A stretch of 64,000 nucleotides of DNA from JBLUOA01 sp048060095 (GCF_048060095.1 NZ_JBLUOA010000001.1:558001-622000), one strand, 5' to 3'. Positions 54,856 through 63,588 are shown, counted from the first letter of the stretch. Translations and numbers: made by a program. Notes: generated by a model from the sequence alone, not told the origin.

Positions 54856-55748
54856 AGGTCGCCGCCGCAACCTATCCAATCGACTGGCACGATGATTGGG
54901 CATCGTATGCGGCGAAACAGCGGGAGTGGGTGTCGAGTGCCGCCGAGAATGGCGCCGATCTGCTGGTGTTTCCCGAATACGGCGCGATGGAGCTTGCTTC
55001 GCTGGTCGGCGCCGAGGTTGCTGGTCAGGTAGAGGGCAGCCTGCGCGCCGTCGATGCGCACTTGGACCAGGCGAACGCGCTATTCGCAGCGCTGGCAGCA
55101 GAATTTGGCGTGCATATTCTCGGGCCAAGCGCGCCTTGTTATGATGGTGCCGGACGTCCTGTGAACCGCGCCCATTTCTTCGCGCCAGATGGCAGCCAAG
55201 CCCATCAAGACAAGCAAATCATGACGCGGTTTGAACGGGCGCCTATGGATATGAGGTCGGGCGATAGGCTGACGGTCTTCGAAACACCGCTTGGCCGCAT
55301 CGGCGTTTTGATCTGCTACGACTGCGAATTCCCACTGCTCGCCCGCGCTTTGATGGAAGCTGATGTCGATATCCTGCTGGTGCCTTCAGCCACCGAAGGA
55401 CTGTCCGGCTATTGGCGGGTCCGCATCGGCGCTATGGCCCGCGCGCTTGAGGGGCAATGTGTCGTCGTGCACTCACCGACGACCGGTCACGCACCTTGGA
55501 CCCCTGTCGTCGACACCAATACCGGAGCTGCGGGAATCTACGGACCGCCTGATATGGGGTTCCCTGATACCGGTGTAATTGCCGTTGCGGAAATGAATGC
55601 GCCGGGTTGGACTTTCGCCGATGTCTCGCTGGATGCGATCAGGGCGGTTCGGGCGGACGGGCGCGTGCTCAACAAGACCCATTGGGATGAACAATTGCCG
55701 CGTGTCCAAGCGGTCACTTTCCCGCGCATGGGGCCAAAACCCTCTTGA
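54852..55748 (+). CDS. Carbon-nitrogen hydrolase (nitrilase superfamily)
   Basis: 298-residue cytosolic amidase-type protein with the Glu-Lys-Cys triad: Glu42 (LLVFPEYGAME), Lys121 (AHQDKQIMTRFE) and Cys155 (IGVLICYDCEFPLLA). The C-terminal part carries a family-specific WTPVVDTNTGAAGIYGPPD segment. Substrate unknown. It overlaps the phosphatase-like gene by 4 bp and precedes infA. Confidence 0.92.
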   Translation: MKVAAATYPIDWHDDWASYAAKQREWVSSAAENGADLLVFPEYGAMELASLVGAEVAGQVEGSLRAVDAHLDQANALFAALAAEFGVHILGPSAPCYDGAGRPVNRAHFFAPDGSQAHQDKQIMTRFERAPMDMRSGDRLTVFETPLGRIGVLICYDCEFPLLARALMEADVDILLVPSATEGLSGYWRVRIGAMARALEGQCVVVHSPTTGHAPWTPVVDTNTGAAGIYGPPDMGFPDTGVIAVAEMNAPGWTFADVSLDAIRAVRADGRVLNKTHWDEQLPRVQAVTFPRMGPKPS

Positions 55749-55818
55749 AAAACGCCCCGTTAAGGCGCATTTACTGCCTCGCCCGCATTTTCGACGGGTT
55801 TGTTAAGATGGAGTGACC

Positions 55819-56037
55819 ATGGCCAAGGAAGAAATGCTCGAATTTCCCGGTGTCGTTAAGGAACTCCTGCCTAACGCGACATTTCGGGTCGAGCTGGAAA
55901 ACGGCCATGAAATCATCGCTCACACGGCAGGAAAGATGCGGAAAAACCGGATTCGCGTTCTGGCTGGCGACAAGGTTCAGGTGGAAATGACGCCCTATGA
56001 CCTGACCAAGGGCCGGATCAATTACCGCTTCAAGTAA
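55819..56037 (+). CDS. infA: Translation initiation factor IF-1
   Basis: 72-residue OB-fold factor that occupies the ribosomal A site. Typical sequence: MAKEEMLEFPGVVKELLPN, FRVELENGHEIIAHTAGKMRKNRIRVLAGDKV, ending KGRINYRFK. The ATG at 55819 follows GGAG; the GTG 6 bp upstream is not needed. Confidence 0.98.
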   Translation: MAKEEMLEFPGVVKELLPNATFRVELENGHEIIAHTAGKMRKNRIRVLAGDKVQVEMTPYDLTKGRINYRFK

Positions 56038-56041
56038 GTCG

Positions 56042-56605
56042 GTGAGACTGATTTTGGGCTCTGCGAGCCCCCGACGCGCCGAATTGCTAGGTCAAATTGG
56101 CGTGACGCCTGATGACGTGCGCCCGGCGGACATAGACGAAACGCCTGAAAAAAACGAACTGCCGCGCCCTTACTGCACCCGTATGGCGCGAGAAAAGGCG
56201 CTCGCGGTGAACGTGGCGGCTGGCGAGGTCGTTTTGGCCGCCGATACCGTCGTGACGCTCGGCCGTCGTATCCTTGGCAAGCCAAGTGATGCGGACGAGG
56301 CGCGGCGCTTCCTGCGCCTGCTGTCGGGCGGGCGGCATCGTGTCATCACCGCCGTCGCTGTGCGCTTGGGCGATAAGCTCTGGGAAAGAGAGACCGTGAC
56401 CACATTGAAAATGGCCCCGCTTACAGATGCGGATATCGACGCCTACATCGCGACGGATGAGTGGCGCGGCAAGGCTGGCGGTTACGGCATCCAAGGCTAC
56501 GCAGCCCGGTTCATCCCTTGGATTCAAGGATCATACACTGGGGTTGTCGGATTGCCGCTGACAGAAACTCGGAACCTTCTGACCGCCGCCGGGGTGCGAA
56601 CATGA
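56042..56605 (+). CDS. maf: Maf-like nucleoside triphosphate pyrophosphatase
   Basis: House-cleaning pyrophosphatase acting on non-canonical or excess NTPs. 187 residues with the Maf signature LILGSASPRRAELLGQIG, then AREKALAV, VLAADTVVTLGRRILGKP and GGYGIQGYAARFI. GTG start. It overlaps rng by 4 bp. Confidence 0.94.
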   Translation: MRLILGSASPRRAELLGQIGVTPDDVRPADIDETPEKNELPRPYCTRMAREKALAVNVAAGEVVLAADTVVTLGRRILGKPSDADEARRFLRLLSGGRHRVITAVAVRLGDKLWERETVTTLKMAPLTDADIDAYIATDEWRGKAGGYGIQGYAARFIPWIQGSYTGVVGLPLTETRNLLTAAGVRT

Positions 56606-57639
56606 AGGGGCGCATGGCTGTCCTTGGCCGCATCGAAGGCCAACGTGCTGCCGCGCAGATTGTCGATGGCCGCTTGCAGGACTTCCTGATTGAGCCTGCG
56701 GAAAATACCGTGCCGCTGCCGGGGGCGATTTATCGCGCGGTCGTGGATCGGCCGTTGAAGGGGCAGGGTGGGATGATCCTGCGTTTGCCTGGCGGAACGG
56801 CGTTTTTGCGGCAGGGAAAGGGGCTTTCGCCTGGGCAAACGCTGCTGGTGCAGGTCACGGGTTTCGCTGACGAAGGCAAGGCGACGCCCGTTACGTCGAA
56901 AATCTTGTTCAAAAGCCGATATGCAATCGTTACGCCAAACGCGCCAGGCATAAACGTTTCGCGCAGTGTCAAGGACGATGATGTTCGCGAAAGCCTGCTG
57001 GAAATCGCGCATGAAACGATGGGCAACGAAGGCTACGGGCTGATCGTCCGGTCGAGTGCGGCCGGGGCTGATGCTGACGAAGTCGCCGAAGATATTGCCG
57101 AAATGTGCGCATCGGCTGCTGACACTCTGGCCGGCGAGTCTGGGGAAGGGGCTGAATTACTGCTCGACGGTCCGGACCCGCATCATTTGGCTTGGCGCGA
57201 TTGGGCGGAGATCGACAACGTCGCGACCGAAGCGAGCGCGTTTGAAGATCACGCGGTTCCCGATCTGTTGGAGCCTTTCTGCACTCCATATGTCGGGCTG
57301 TCTGGCGGGGCGTCGATGTATGTTGAGCCGACCCGCGCGCTCGTTGCGGTTGATGTGAATACCGGTGCCGATACATCGTCGGCGGCTGGCTTGAAGGCAA
57401 ACCTTGCCGCTGCGCGGGATTTGCCACGACAGTTGCGCATTCGCGGGCTGGGCGGGCAGATCACCATCGACTTTGCTCCGATGCCCAAGAAAGACCGGCG
57501 GCAAATGGAACAAGCGCTCCGCTCGGCCTTCCGCGCGGATGCGGTGGATACGACCCTTGTCGGCTGGACGCCGCTTGGCCACTATGAACTGCAACGCAAA
57601 AGAGAGCGCCGTTCGCTCATGGAAAGCCTGCCCCGATGA
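56602..57639 (+). CDS. rng: Ribonuclease E/G family protein (short form)
   Basis: Endoribonuclease for rRNA and mRNA processing. 345 residues: S1-like N-terminal part with IYRAVVDRPLKGQGGMILRLPGG, then the RNase E/G core with the catalytic Asp sites in ALVAVDVNTGADTSSAAG and GGQITIDFAPMPKKDRR. It ends at YELQRKRERRSLMESLPR, just before where E. coli RNase E/G carry the zinc-link cysteines. Short forms like this are usual beside maf in Rhodobacterales, as I recall. The overlap with yacG shows the stop is genuine. Confidence 0.88.
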   Translation: MKGRMAVLGRIEGQRAAAQIVDGRLQDFLIEPAENTVPLPGAIYRAVVDRPLKGQGGMILRLPGGTAFLRQGKGLSPGQTLLVQVTGFADEGKATPVTSKILFKSRYAIVTPNAPGINVSRSVKDDDVRESLLEIAHETMGNEGYGLIVRSSAAGADADEVAEDIAEMCASAADTLAGESGEGAELLLDGPDPHHLAWRDWAEIDNVATEASAFEDHAVPDLLEPFCTPYVGLSGGASMYVEPTRALVAVDVNTGADTSSAAGLKANLAAARDLPRQLRIRGLGGQITIDFAPMPKKDRRQMEQALRSAFRADAVDTTLVGWTPLGHYELQRKRERRSLMESLPR

Positions 57640-57809
57640 TCTGTCCGATTTGCCAGAAAGAAAGCGACAAGAAATACCGCCCGTTCTGTTCCAAACGCTG
57701 CGCGGATATTGATCTGGGCCACTGGTTTGATGGCACTTACACCGCGCCGTCGACCGAAGAAGACGACGTCGCGGATGAGCCTGAGACGCCTGAACAGCGC
57801 ACCCATTAG
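57636..57809 (+). CDS. yacG: DNA gyrase inhibitor / zinc protein YacG
   Basis: 57 residues with the YacG zinc site C-x2-C-x11-C-x3-C: MICPICQKES, FCSKRCADIDLGHWFDG (Cys3, 6, 18, 22), and an acidic tail. In E. coli the protein binds and inhibits gyrase. Its start overlaps the rng stop (ATGA). Confidence 0.9.
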   Translation: MICPICQKESDKKYRPFCSKRCADIDLGHWFDGTYTAPSTEEDDVADEPETPEQRTH

Positions 57810-57811
57810 GC

Positions 57812-57835
57812 GCGGGGCGGGATTTTCCGCCCCGC
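57812..57835. terminator. Strong hairpin in the convergent gap after yacG
   Basis: A perfect 9-bp GC stem (57812-57820 with 57827-57835) with loop GATTTT fills the 32-bp gap between convergent genes. No T run follows on either strand, so it may be a bidirectional but weak terminator. Confidence 0.55.
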
Positions 57836-57841
57836 TTCGCC

Positions 57842-60655
57842 CTACTCGTAGCTGAATCTGACGCCCGTCGCCCCGTCGGGTATATCGACCGTATGCAGGC
57901 TTGGATGCGCATCCGGTTCAATCTGAACAGGCGCATCCCGGTTCACCATCCGAATAACGAGCGGCACGTGGTCCGAAATATCCCGCGTGAAGTTCGCAAC
58001 GCTCTTGTCCAACCGAACGATCGCGGCATCGTCCCCCTGAATCGAGCCCATCTTCACATCGTTTGACACGATAATGTGGTCGATCAGGGACCGATGCGTC
58101 GCGCCGACATAGGAAATCGCATTGTCGTCGTGATCGTCGCTGGTCAGCGTAAACATATCCGGCGCCTTTTTCAGCGCATCCAGAACGTCGGTGCCGAGCG
58201 TTTCGTTCATGTCACCGCCAAGGACAACAGGCACGTTTTCTGTGGCGCGAATATCCTCAATGACTTCGGCCAGAATTTGGCTGGCCAACCGACGGCGTGC
58301 GCGGCTTTCGGGATCGCCAAACGCTTTCAGATGAACGACGACAAGAATGAACTTCACATCGAGGTCTTCCAGCCCCTCGGGCTTGTCCTCTGATCGCGGA
58401 ATAACGCTGACCCGCGCGATCAGTGGCCTGCGGGGAAAGGCCGTGCGCCCGGTTGAGGTCTTGGCCTCCCACGCCTCGCGGTGACGGTTGAGAATGTCCT
58501 GCGCCAGCACCACGTCTGAGGTCTTGCGGTCATAGAGCACCGCCAGATCCTGCCCGCCGCGAACATCGTGATATTTGAACGCATAGTCATGGCCGAGAAG
58601 CTGAAGCTGCGTTGTCAGACGCTCCAGCGCCTCCCGCCGAACCTCAACGAGGCCGAGAACGTCCAGCGACAAATGTCCGACGACGTTGGCGACCTTGCTG
58701 ACGCGCGCATCGGTGATCGAATTGTTGAAGTGTTCGATATTCCAGACCCCGATATCGGCATAATCCGCCGAGCCGCGATATTCGGGAATCTCGATTTCGT
58801 TGATGCTGCTGCCGGTCACCCCGACAATGTCGAAGAATCCCAGATGTGGTGAGGTATCCGGGATCGTTTCAAGCATGGTGAAGAGTTCCGGCATCGCCTC
58901 GGTCCCGCTGACCTGCCGGGCCGTGAGGTTTGACACGATGGAGGCGATGCGGATACCCTCATTCGTCGTTGTGCCGTCCGGTTCATGCCAGCCCGCGTGG
59001 TGCAGGGCGACCAAATCCCAAGTATTGTTAAACACCGGAGAGCCGGATGACCCCGGCTCCGTATCAGTGCGATACCACAGCACCTTGTCCTTGACCCGGT
59101 GCACGTCGTTGTCGTGCAACGCGACCTCTTTCGGGCGGCCACGGGGGTGTTGGATGATATTGACGCGCTCACCGCGCGTGACGGTCGTCGGGCTGCGCAA
59201 AAGCGGGATCGGCGTGATTCCCTGCAGTTCCGATCCATCGCAGGCAACAATCGTGAAATCGAGCGCCGCGTCGGTCACGAAGAACCGTGACGGATCAAGG
59301 CGGACCTGCTGCTGCGGACTGTCGTTGTCAAAGCCAAACTCCGCTACCGCGGTTTCTGCATCCTCCGGCGACGCGATGACATGGTTGTTCGTCATGATGA
59401 AATCGCGGGTCGCGACAAGGAACCCGGAGCCAACGCTGCCGGGTAAAACGACGCGGCAGACGGCTTTGGCCCTATCGGCACCGTTCAGCAAAAAACTCGC
59501 GGGCAAGAAATCAGCCCCGCCAGAGATCTTTTCGAAGTGTCTGGAAATATCGGCTTCGACCTCCTTCCGCTCCGCTTCGGAGCTTGTTGTCGGGATTTCC
59601 TGCTCCAAGACCTCTCGTCCGCGATGAACGACAAGTTCGCGGAACGCCCAGGGGTCAAGGTCTTTGGCATCTTCGATCTTGGCTTCCTTGCCCGGTGACA
59701 GGCGTTCTTGCGAAACGTCGAAGTTTTCGCCCCGGTCGACGACCGCACCGACGACAGACCGGAAACGTTCGGCCACGGCACCGTAACCGACGCGGTTCGG
59801 GTGAAGCTCGTCAAACCACAGCTTCGGCCCGACCGCCTTGCGGCAATTGACGTTAAAGACGGCATTGGGAAAATCGCCCGCCAGATCGGTCAGCGCATCG
59901 TTGAAGCGGTCGATCATCACCGCGATGATCTGAAGTTGCAGGCGCTTCTGCTTGATCCCCAGCTTTTCAAGCGGCTTGCCCAGCCACCGGCCCCGGTTCG
60001 GGATCGCGTAGTCGTAGCCGTGACAGATAATCTTAAGATGCGGGAATTCCTGCAGCAGATCGGTGAATATCGTGCGGTAGATGCCGATGACTTCGCCCAG
60101 CCGTTCATTGAATTTCGCGTTGGGATAGTCGGCGGCCTTGCGGCCTTCCTTGAACTTGTGAACAGCGGTTGCCAGACGGCCTTCGCCCAGAAGGTCGTTC
60201 CCGCCGCCACTAATCAGCAAGCCATGCGGATTGTGCGCCCGCACAGCCGCCGCGATCTCGTCCTGATGCTGCATGTCGGAAACAAGATCGCCCGCCGCGC
60301 CAAGCGAAAAGATCGCGTATTCATCGGACAGGTGGTCGATAACGTCGTGGAGTAGGAACGGGTATTGAAACCAGCTATCCCCTTCAGAGACAAACCGCAG
60401 CCCCGACCAGCCATCCCTGATCTTGCGTTTGTATCTGCGCTGACGCCGCGCCCGGTCGGCCCGGTTGAACCACCCCATGAGGACGTCAGCCTCAAGCCCT
60501 TCATCATCGACAAGCTTTGGATTGATGCGAATTTGCGGCGTGAAGGCGCCGATGCTGTCGCTGTCTTCCACCAGATATTGTGCGATTTCCTCGTCTGGCG
60601 TGTTCTCATCCTGAACAAGCTGACGCAGTTCAGTCAGTGTAATTTTCTTAGGCAT
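57842..60655 (-). CDS. Three-enzyme fusion: SGNH hydrolase, serine protease, EEP nuclease/phosphatase
   Basis: 937-residue protein from the ATG at 60655 (an ATG six codons upstream is possible). Residues 1-80 form an unknown N-terminal domain. 85-300: SGNH/GDSL hydrolase with Ser94 (EGDSWFQYP), GGGND (150-154) and Asp282/His285 (DELHPNRVG). About 395-585: V8/trypsin-like protease with His425 (MTNNHVIAS), Asp466 (ALDFTIVA) and Ser537 (EPGSSGSPVF). About 632-905: DNase I-like domain with Asn639 (GVWNIEHF), Glu671, His775, Asp815/Asn817 (GGDMNE), Asp859 (LIDHIIVS) and Asp895/His896 (ISDHVPLV). No signal peptide or membrane helix is seen, so it should be cytosolic. Monocistronic. Function unknown. 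Confidence 0.88.
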   Translation of the reverse strand: MPKKITLTELRQLVQDENTPDEEIAQYLVEDSDSIGAFTPQIRINPKLVDDEGLEADVLMGWFNRADRARRQRRYKRKIRDGWSGLRFVSEGDSWFQYPFLLHDVIDHLSDEYAIFSLGAAGDLVSDMQHQDEIAAAVRAHNPHGLLISGGGNDLLGEGRLATAVHKFKEGRKAADYPNAKFNERLGEVIGIYRTIFTDLLQEFPHLKIICHGYDYAIPNRGRWLGKPLEKLGIKQKRLQLQIIAVMIDRFNDALTDLAGDFPNAVFNVNCRKAVGPKLWFDELHPNRVGYGAVAERFRSVVGAVVDRGENFDVSQERLSPGKEAKIEDAKDLDPWAFRELVVHRGREVLEQEIPTTSSEAERKEVEADISRHFEKISGGADFLPASFLLNGADRAKAVCRVVLPGSVGSGFLVATRDFIMTNNHVIASPEDAETAVAEFGFDNDSPQQQVRLDPSRFFVTDAALDFTIVACDGSELQGITPIPLLRSPTTVTRGERVNIIQHPRGRPKEVALHDNDVHRVKDKVLWYRTDTEPGSSGSPVFNNTWDLVALHHAGWHEPDGTTTNEGIRIASIVSNLTARQVSGTEAMPELFTMLETIPDTSPHLGFFDIVGVTGSSINEIEIPEYRGSADYADIGVWNIEHFNNSITDARVSKVANVVGHLSLDVLGLVEVRREALERLTTQLQLLGHDYAFKYHDVRGGQDLAVLYDRKTSDVVLAQDILNRHREAWEAKTSTGRTAFPRRPLIARVSVIPRSEDKPEGLEDLDVKFILVVVHLKAFGDPESRARRRLASQILAEVIEDIRATENVPVVLGGDMNETLGTDVLDALKKAPDMFTLTSDDHDDNAISYVGATHRSLIDHIIVSNDVKMGSIQGDDAAIVRLDKSVANFTRDISDHVPLVIRMVNRDAPVQIEPDAHPSLHTVDIPDGATGVRFSYE

Positions 60656-60782
60656 ATCAAGACCCCAGTGCAAAAAATAGAATTAAAAAAGTCAATCTTA
60701 GCACGAATCCGGCACAAAGTCTGCAAGGGGAAGGGGAGGGGTAGCATAGGGGAGCTGCGCCCAGACAAGGCTGCAAGCGATG

Positions 60783-60819
60783 TGACAGCCGCACCGATCC
60801 TCAAAGAGGTCGGCTGTCA
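60783..60819. other. Hairpin downstream of the DUF899 gene
   Basis: A perfect 9-bp inverted repeat (60783-60791, TGACAGCCG, with 60811-60819) lies in the 174-bp gap between the DUF899 gene and the fusion gene, and a 4-bp CCTC/GAGG pair lies in its loop. There is no T run, so its role as a terminator is doubtful. The rest of the gap is A-rich near the fusion gene start. Confidence 0.45.
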
Positions 60820-60829
60820 GCATCGCGAT

Positions 60830-61480
60830 CTAGCTGCCAAAAACGTCCGGAAAGAAATCACCGCGGCCTTCGGGGGTCATGTCCAGAACGTTCCAGATCG
60901 GCCAGGCTAGGTCGAAGTGTCGGGGATGTCCGTCAACCTTCGCGCGTTGCATTTCGCTGCCCCAGAAGTGCCGGATCGTGCCGCGCTCCTTCGTAAACAC
61001 GTTCATGAAGGTCTGCTCGGCATCGTCTGTCTGCCCGTGATAGAGCGTCTGGTAGTTGGTTTTTATTGCGGACACGAGCTCGATATTCTTCCAGCCGCGC
61101 TCCTCCTTGACCGCCGCGAGTTGCTCGGGCGTTCCAGAGGACACTGCCGCGAATGCGACCCGCTGCGCGATCTGCGGAACCTGCCCGTTCAGCCCGTCCA
61201 GAATGCTGGTGCATGCCGGGCAGGGGCGCGCGTCTTGCGGGGCGAACATGTAGCTATAAAGCGCCAGCGTCGACTTGTTGCCGAACAGTGATGAAAGGCT
61301 AACCGATTTGCCGTCCGTATCGGTGAACGCGTAGTCCTCGGGAACCTCTCCGCCTTTGGGTAACGCACGGCGCTTTTCAGCAACCGCTTCGATCTGCGCG
61401 CGTAAGGCGATTTCCGCGTCGAGCAAATCATTGCGCGCCGTGCGATAGGCGGGGGACTCGTTCGGGAATGCAAGGGTCAT
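60830..61480 (-). CDS. DUF899 thioredoxin-like protein
   Basis: 216 residues from the ATG at 61480 (AAAGGAA site). The DUF899 family has a thioredoxin fold. Here the active-site pair is CPAC (APQDARPCPACTSILDG), the N-terminus carries LLDAEIALRAQIEAVAEKRRALP, and the end has IRHFWGSEM and HFDLAWPIWNVLDMTPEGRG. Probably a cytosolic thiol oxidoreductase; its substrate is unknown. Confidence 0.88.
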   Translation of the reverse strand: MTLAFPNESPAYRTARNDLLDAEIALRAQIEAVAEKRRALPKGGEVPEDYAFTDTDGKSVSLSSLFGNKSTLALYSYMFAPQDARPCPACTSILDGLNGQVPQIAQRVAFAAVSSGTPEQLAAVKEERGWKNIELVSAIKTNYQTLYHGQTDDAEQTFMNVFTKERGTIRHFWGSEMQRAKVDGHPRHFDLAWPIWNVLDMTPEGRGDFFPDVFGS

Positions 61481-61548
61481 CGGGTGTTCCTTTGTGAGGT
61501 GCGGGGAACGACGGATGACCATACTATACCGCAAAGCGGTTGCCTGCC

Positions 61549-62640
61549 CTAATCCCTATCAAAGGAAGAAGAGTTCTCTCTTTGGGTCGAACCACGCTCA
61601 ACTAGGCGAACCGACAGATTGATCTTGCCATCCAACTGGTCGTCCGGCGATTCAATCGCCTGTTGCAACATCTCAAAAGCGCGATGACCGGTTTCGTATC
61701 TCGGCGTGGCAACCGACGTGAGCCCGGGATTGAAGTGGGCGCTGAATTCCAGATCGTTGAACCCGCAGATGCCAAGCTGTTCCGGCACGTCGATATTTCG
61801 GCGTTGCGCTTCGAGCAGGACCCCGGCGGCAAGGTCGTCGTTGTTGCAGAATATCGCGTCCGTATCCGGCTTTTTCGCGATCAGATCAGCGAACAACTGC
61901 GTTCCCATACCGATGGATGATGCTGCGGGGGTTGTCACGACGCGGCGGGGGTCGAAAAGGCCGGCCTCTTTCATCACATCGGTAAAGCCGGTCAGGCGGC
62001 GCTGCGCCCTTGGGTCCATGCGGGCGCCAATGAAGCCCGGTCGCCGGTATTCCTGTTTAATCAGATGTCGGGCCGCGTCGACCGCGCTCGTGTAATGCGA
62101 AAAACCGATCATCAGATCGACGGGATCGTCTTGGCTATCCATGATCTGGACGATGCGGCAATCGGCGGCCTCCAACAGCGCCTTGGCCTCGGTCGTTTGG
62201 TCAAAACCGGTCACGATGAGGCCCGCCGGTTTTTGCCGCAGGAAAGTGCGGATCATGCGCTCTTCGTCCAGCGGGCTATACCGAAAATTGGCGATCTGCA
62301 CATTGTAGGGGGTGCTGTCGCAGGCGTCATACACACCGCGCAATACGTCGGCAAAAACGTTGTTGGTTAGTGATGGCACCAGAAAACCGATCATGTCGGT
62401 GCGCTTCGACGCAAGTGTGGATGCCGCCGCGTCGGGCACGTAACCCAACCGATCTATCGCGGCTAACACACGTTCCCTGACCTTCGCAGAGACCATTTGG
62501 GGTTTTCGAATCGCCCGAGATACCGTGATCGCGCTAACATCAGCTGCCCGCGCGACATCGTCCAATGTTGTGTTTTTGTTTTTCAGGCTTCGCGGCTCCA
62601 TATAGGTAAAATACACATAATATGAGGTTTGAGAAGACAT
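61549..62640 (-). CDS. LacI-family transcriptional regulator (GntR/Gnt-like)
   Basis: Sugar-responsive repressor. DNA-binding domain TTLDDVARAADVSAITVSRAIRKPQMVSAKVRERV with hinge helix DAAASTLASKRT, then a periplasmic-binding-protein-like effector domain (IGFLVPSLTNNVFADVLRG, AIFCNNDDLAAGVLLEAQRR). The start may be the ATG at 62640 or that at 62601 (MEPRSLKNKNTT); neither has a strong ribosome site. It is divergent from the TRAP operon whose promoter holds a LacI-type palindrome, so it very likely represses that operon and itself. Confidence 0.92.
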   Translation of the reverse strand: MSSQTSYYVYFTYMEPRSLKNKNTTLDDVARAADVSAITVSRAIRKPQMVSAKVRERVLAAIDRLGYVPDAAASTLASKRTDMIGFLVPSLTNNVFADVLRGVYDACDSTPYNVQIANFRYSPLDEERMIRTFLRQKPAGLIVTGFDQTTEAKALLEAADCRIVQIMDSQDDPVDLMIGFSHYTSAVDAARHLIKQEYRRPGFIGARMDPRAQRRLTGFTDVMKEAGLFDPRRVVTTPAASSIGMGTQLFADLIAKKPDTDAIFCNNDDLAAGVLLEAQRRNIDVPEQLGICGFNDLEFSAHFNPGLTSVATPRYETGHRAFEMLQQAIESPDDQLDGKINLSVRLVERGSTQRENSSSFDRD

Positions 62641-62654
62641 TTCCGCCGCGTCAA

Positions 62655-62683
62655 TTGACTAATGACAGCGCTGTCATTATAAA
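62655..62683 (+). promoter_or_regulatory. Promoter with an 18-bp LacI-type operator in the spacer
   Basis: TTGACT (62655-62660) and TATAAA (62678-62683) are 17 bp apart. The perfect palindrome AATGACAGCGCTGTCATT (62661-62678), with central CG as in LacI/GntR-type operators, fills the spacer. The dctP start lies about 40 bp downstream of the -10, behind GAGAAGGA. Confidence 0.88.
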
Positions 62684-62721
62684 GTCACCGATATTGACGC
62701 CCAATCTGAGAAGGACACGCA

Positions 62722-63483
62722 ATGCGTGACTATTTCAAATTTTCGCTGGCGACCGCTGTTGCTGGCCTGACGATGGCCACATCGGTGGCAGCGCAGGACT
62801 ACACGTTCAAGTTCCAATCATCTGACCCGGCGGGCAACGCCAACTTCCTGCTGCAGCAGGGCTGGGCCGAGAGTGTTTCCGAAAAGACCGACGGCGCGAT
62901 CAAGATCGAACTGCTGCCGGTTGAAACCATCGTTGCCCACACCGAAACGCAGGATGCGATTGCGGCTGGCATACTCGACGGCCACTTCACCGACACATCC
63001 TATTTCGCAGAGAAAGAGCCTGCGTTCGGCCTGATCGCCAACCCGGTTGGCGCATGGCCTGACCCGGAACAGATGTTCGATTTCATGGAAAACGGTGGCG
63101 GGAACGAGCTGATGAACGAAATGCTTGAACCTTACGGCCTGCATTTCATCGGCGCGACCACGCCGGGGCTTGAGGCGTTCCTGTCGAAAGTGCCGCTGGA
63201 AGGCGTGGACGACCTCGCGGGGCTGAAAATGCGTGCGCCGGAAGGTACGGTGCAACGCGTGTTTGCCGCTGGCGGTGCTGCGCCCGTAAATCTGCCGGGT
63301 TCAGAGGTCTTCATCTCGCTCGACAAGGGCGTGATCGATGCGGCTGACTACACGGTGTTCTCGACCAACCACGCCCAAGGTATGCACGATGTCGCGACGC
63401 ATCCGGTCTATCCGGGCTTCCACTCCATACCGGCTGGTATCGAGAGCTGGTTGACGGGCTTCCCGAAGTCGCGAACGGGATGA
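62722..63483 (+). pseudogene. TRAP transporter solute-binding protein DctP, truncated by deletion
   Basis: Periplasmic substrate-binding subunit. Signal peptide MRDYFKFSLATAVAGLTMATSVAAQ, then DctP sequence (FLLQQGWAESVSEKTDGAIKIELLP, LKMRAPEGTVQRVFAAGGAAPVNLPGSEVF, DYTVFSTNH) as far as HPVYPGFHSIP (about residue 237, nt 63432). DctP proteins usually run some 90 residues further. Here the frame enters foreign sequence and stops after GFPKSRTG. No dctQ or dctM follows, so the transporter is dead. Confidence 0.85.
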
Positions 63484-63587
63484 TCTCAATTACCGACGCG
63501 CCCGGCCACGGCGTTACACTGCGCCCCGATCTTGTCGGGCGCGCTGATGCCATTCACCGCGTTTCAGAACATACCAACGGAGGTTGA
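63435..63587 (+). pseudogene. C-terminal tail of an enolase-superfamily (MR/MLE) dehydratase
   Basis: In a second frame the DNA after the DctP break encodes GWYRELVDGLPEVANGMISI, then TDAPGHGVTLRPDLVGRADA and a short end, stopping 1 bp before the next start. This is the usual end of mandelate-racemase-family sugar-acid dehydratases (GWYRELV, then ANGMI, then APGHGV). The N-terminal domain and catalytic barrel are gone. It marks the right edge of a deletion that began inside dctP. Confidence 0.75.
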
Positions 63588-63588
63588 C

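Noticed and set aside
56602..57809. Frameshift splitting a longer RNase G with a zinc link
   Set aside because: The downstream frame is a complete YacG with its own C-x2-C-x11-C-x3-C site and an ATG overlapping the rng stop.
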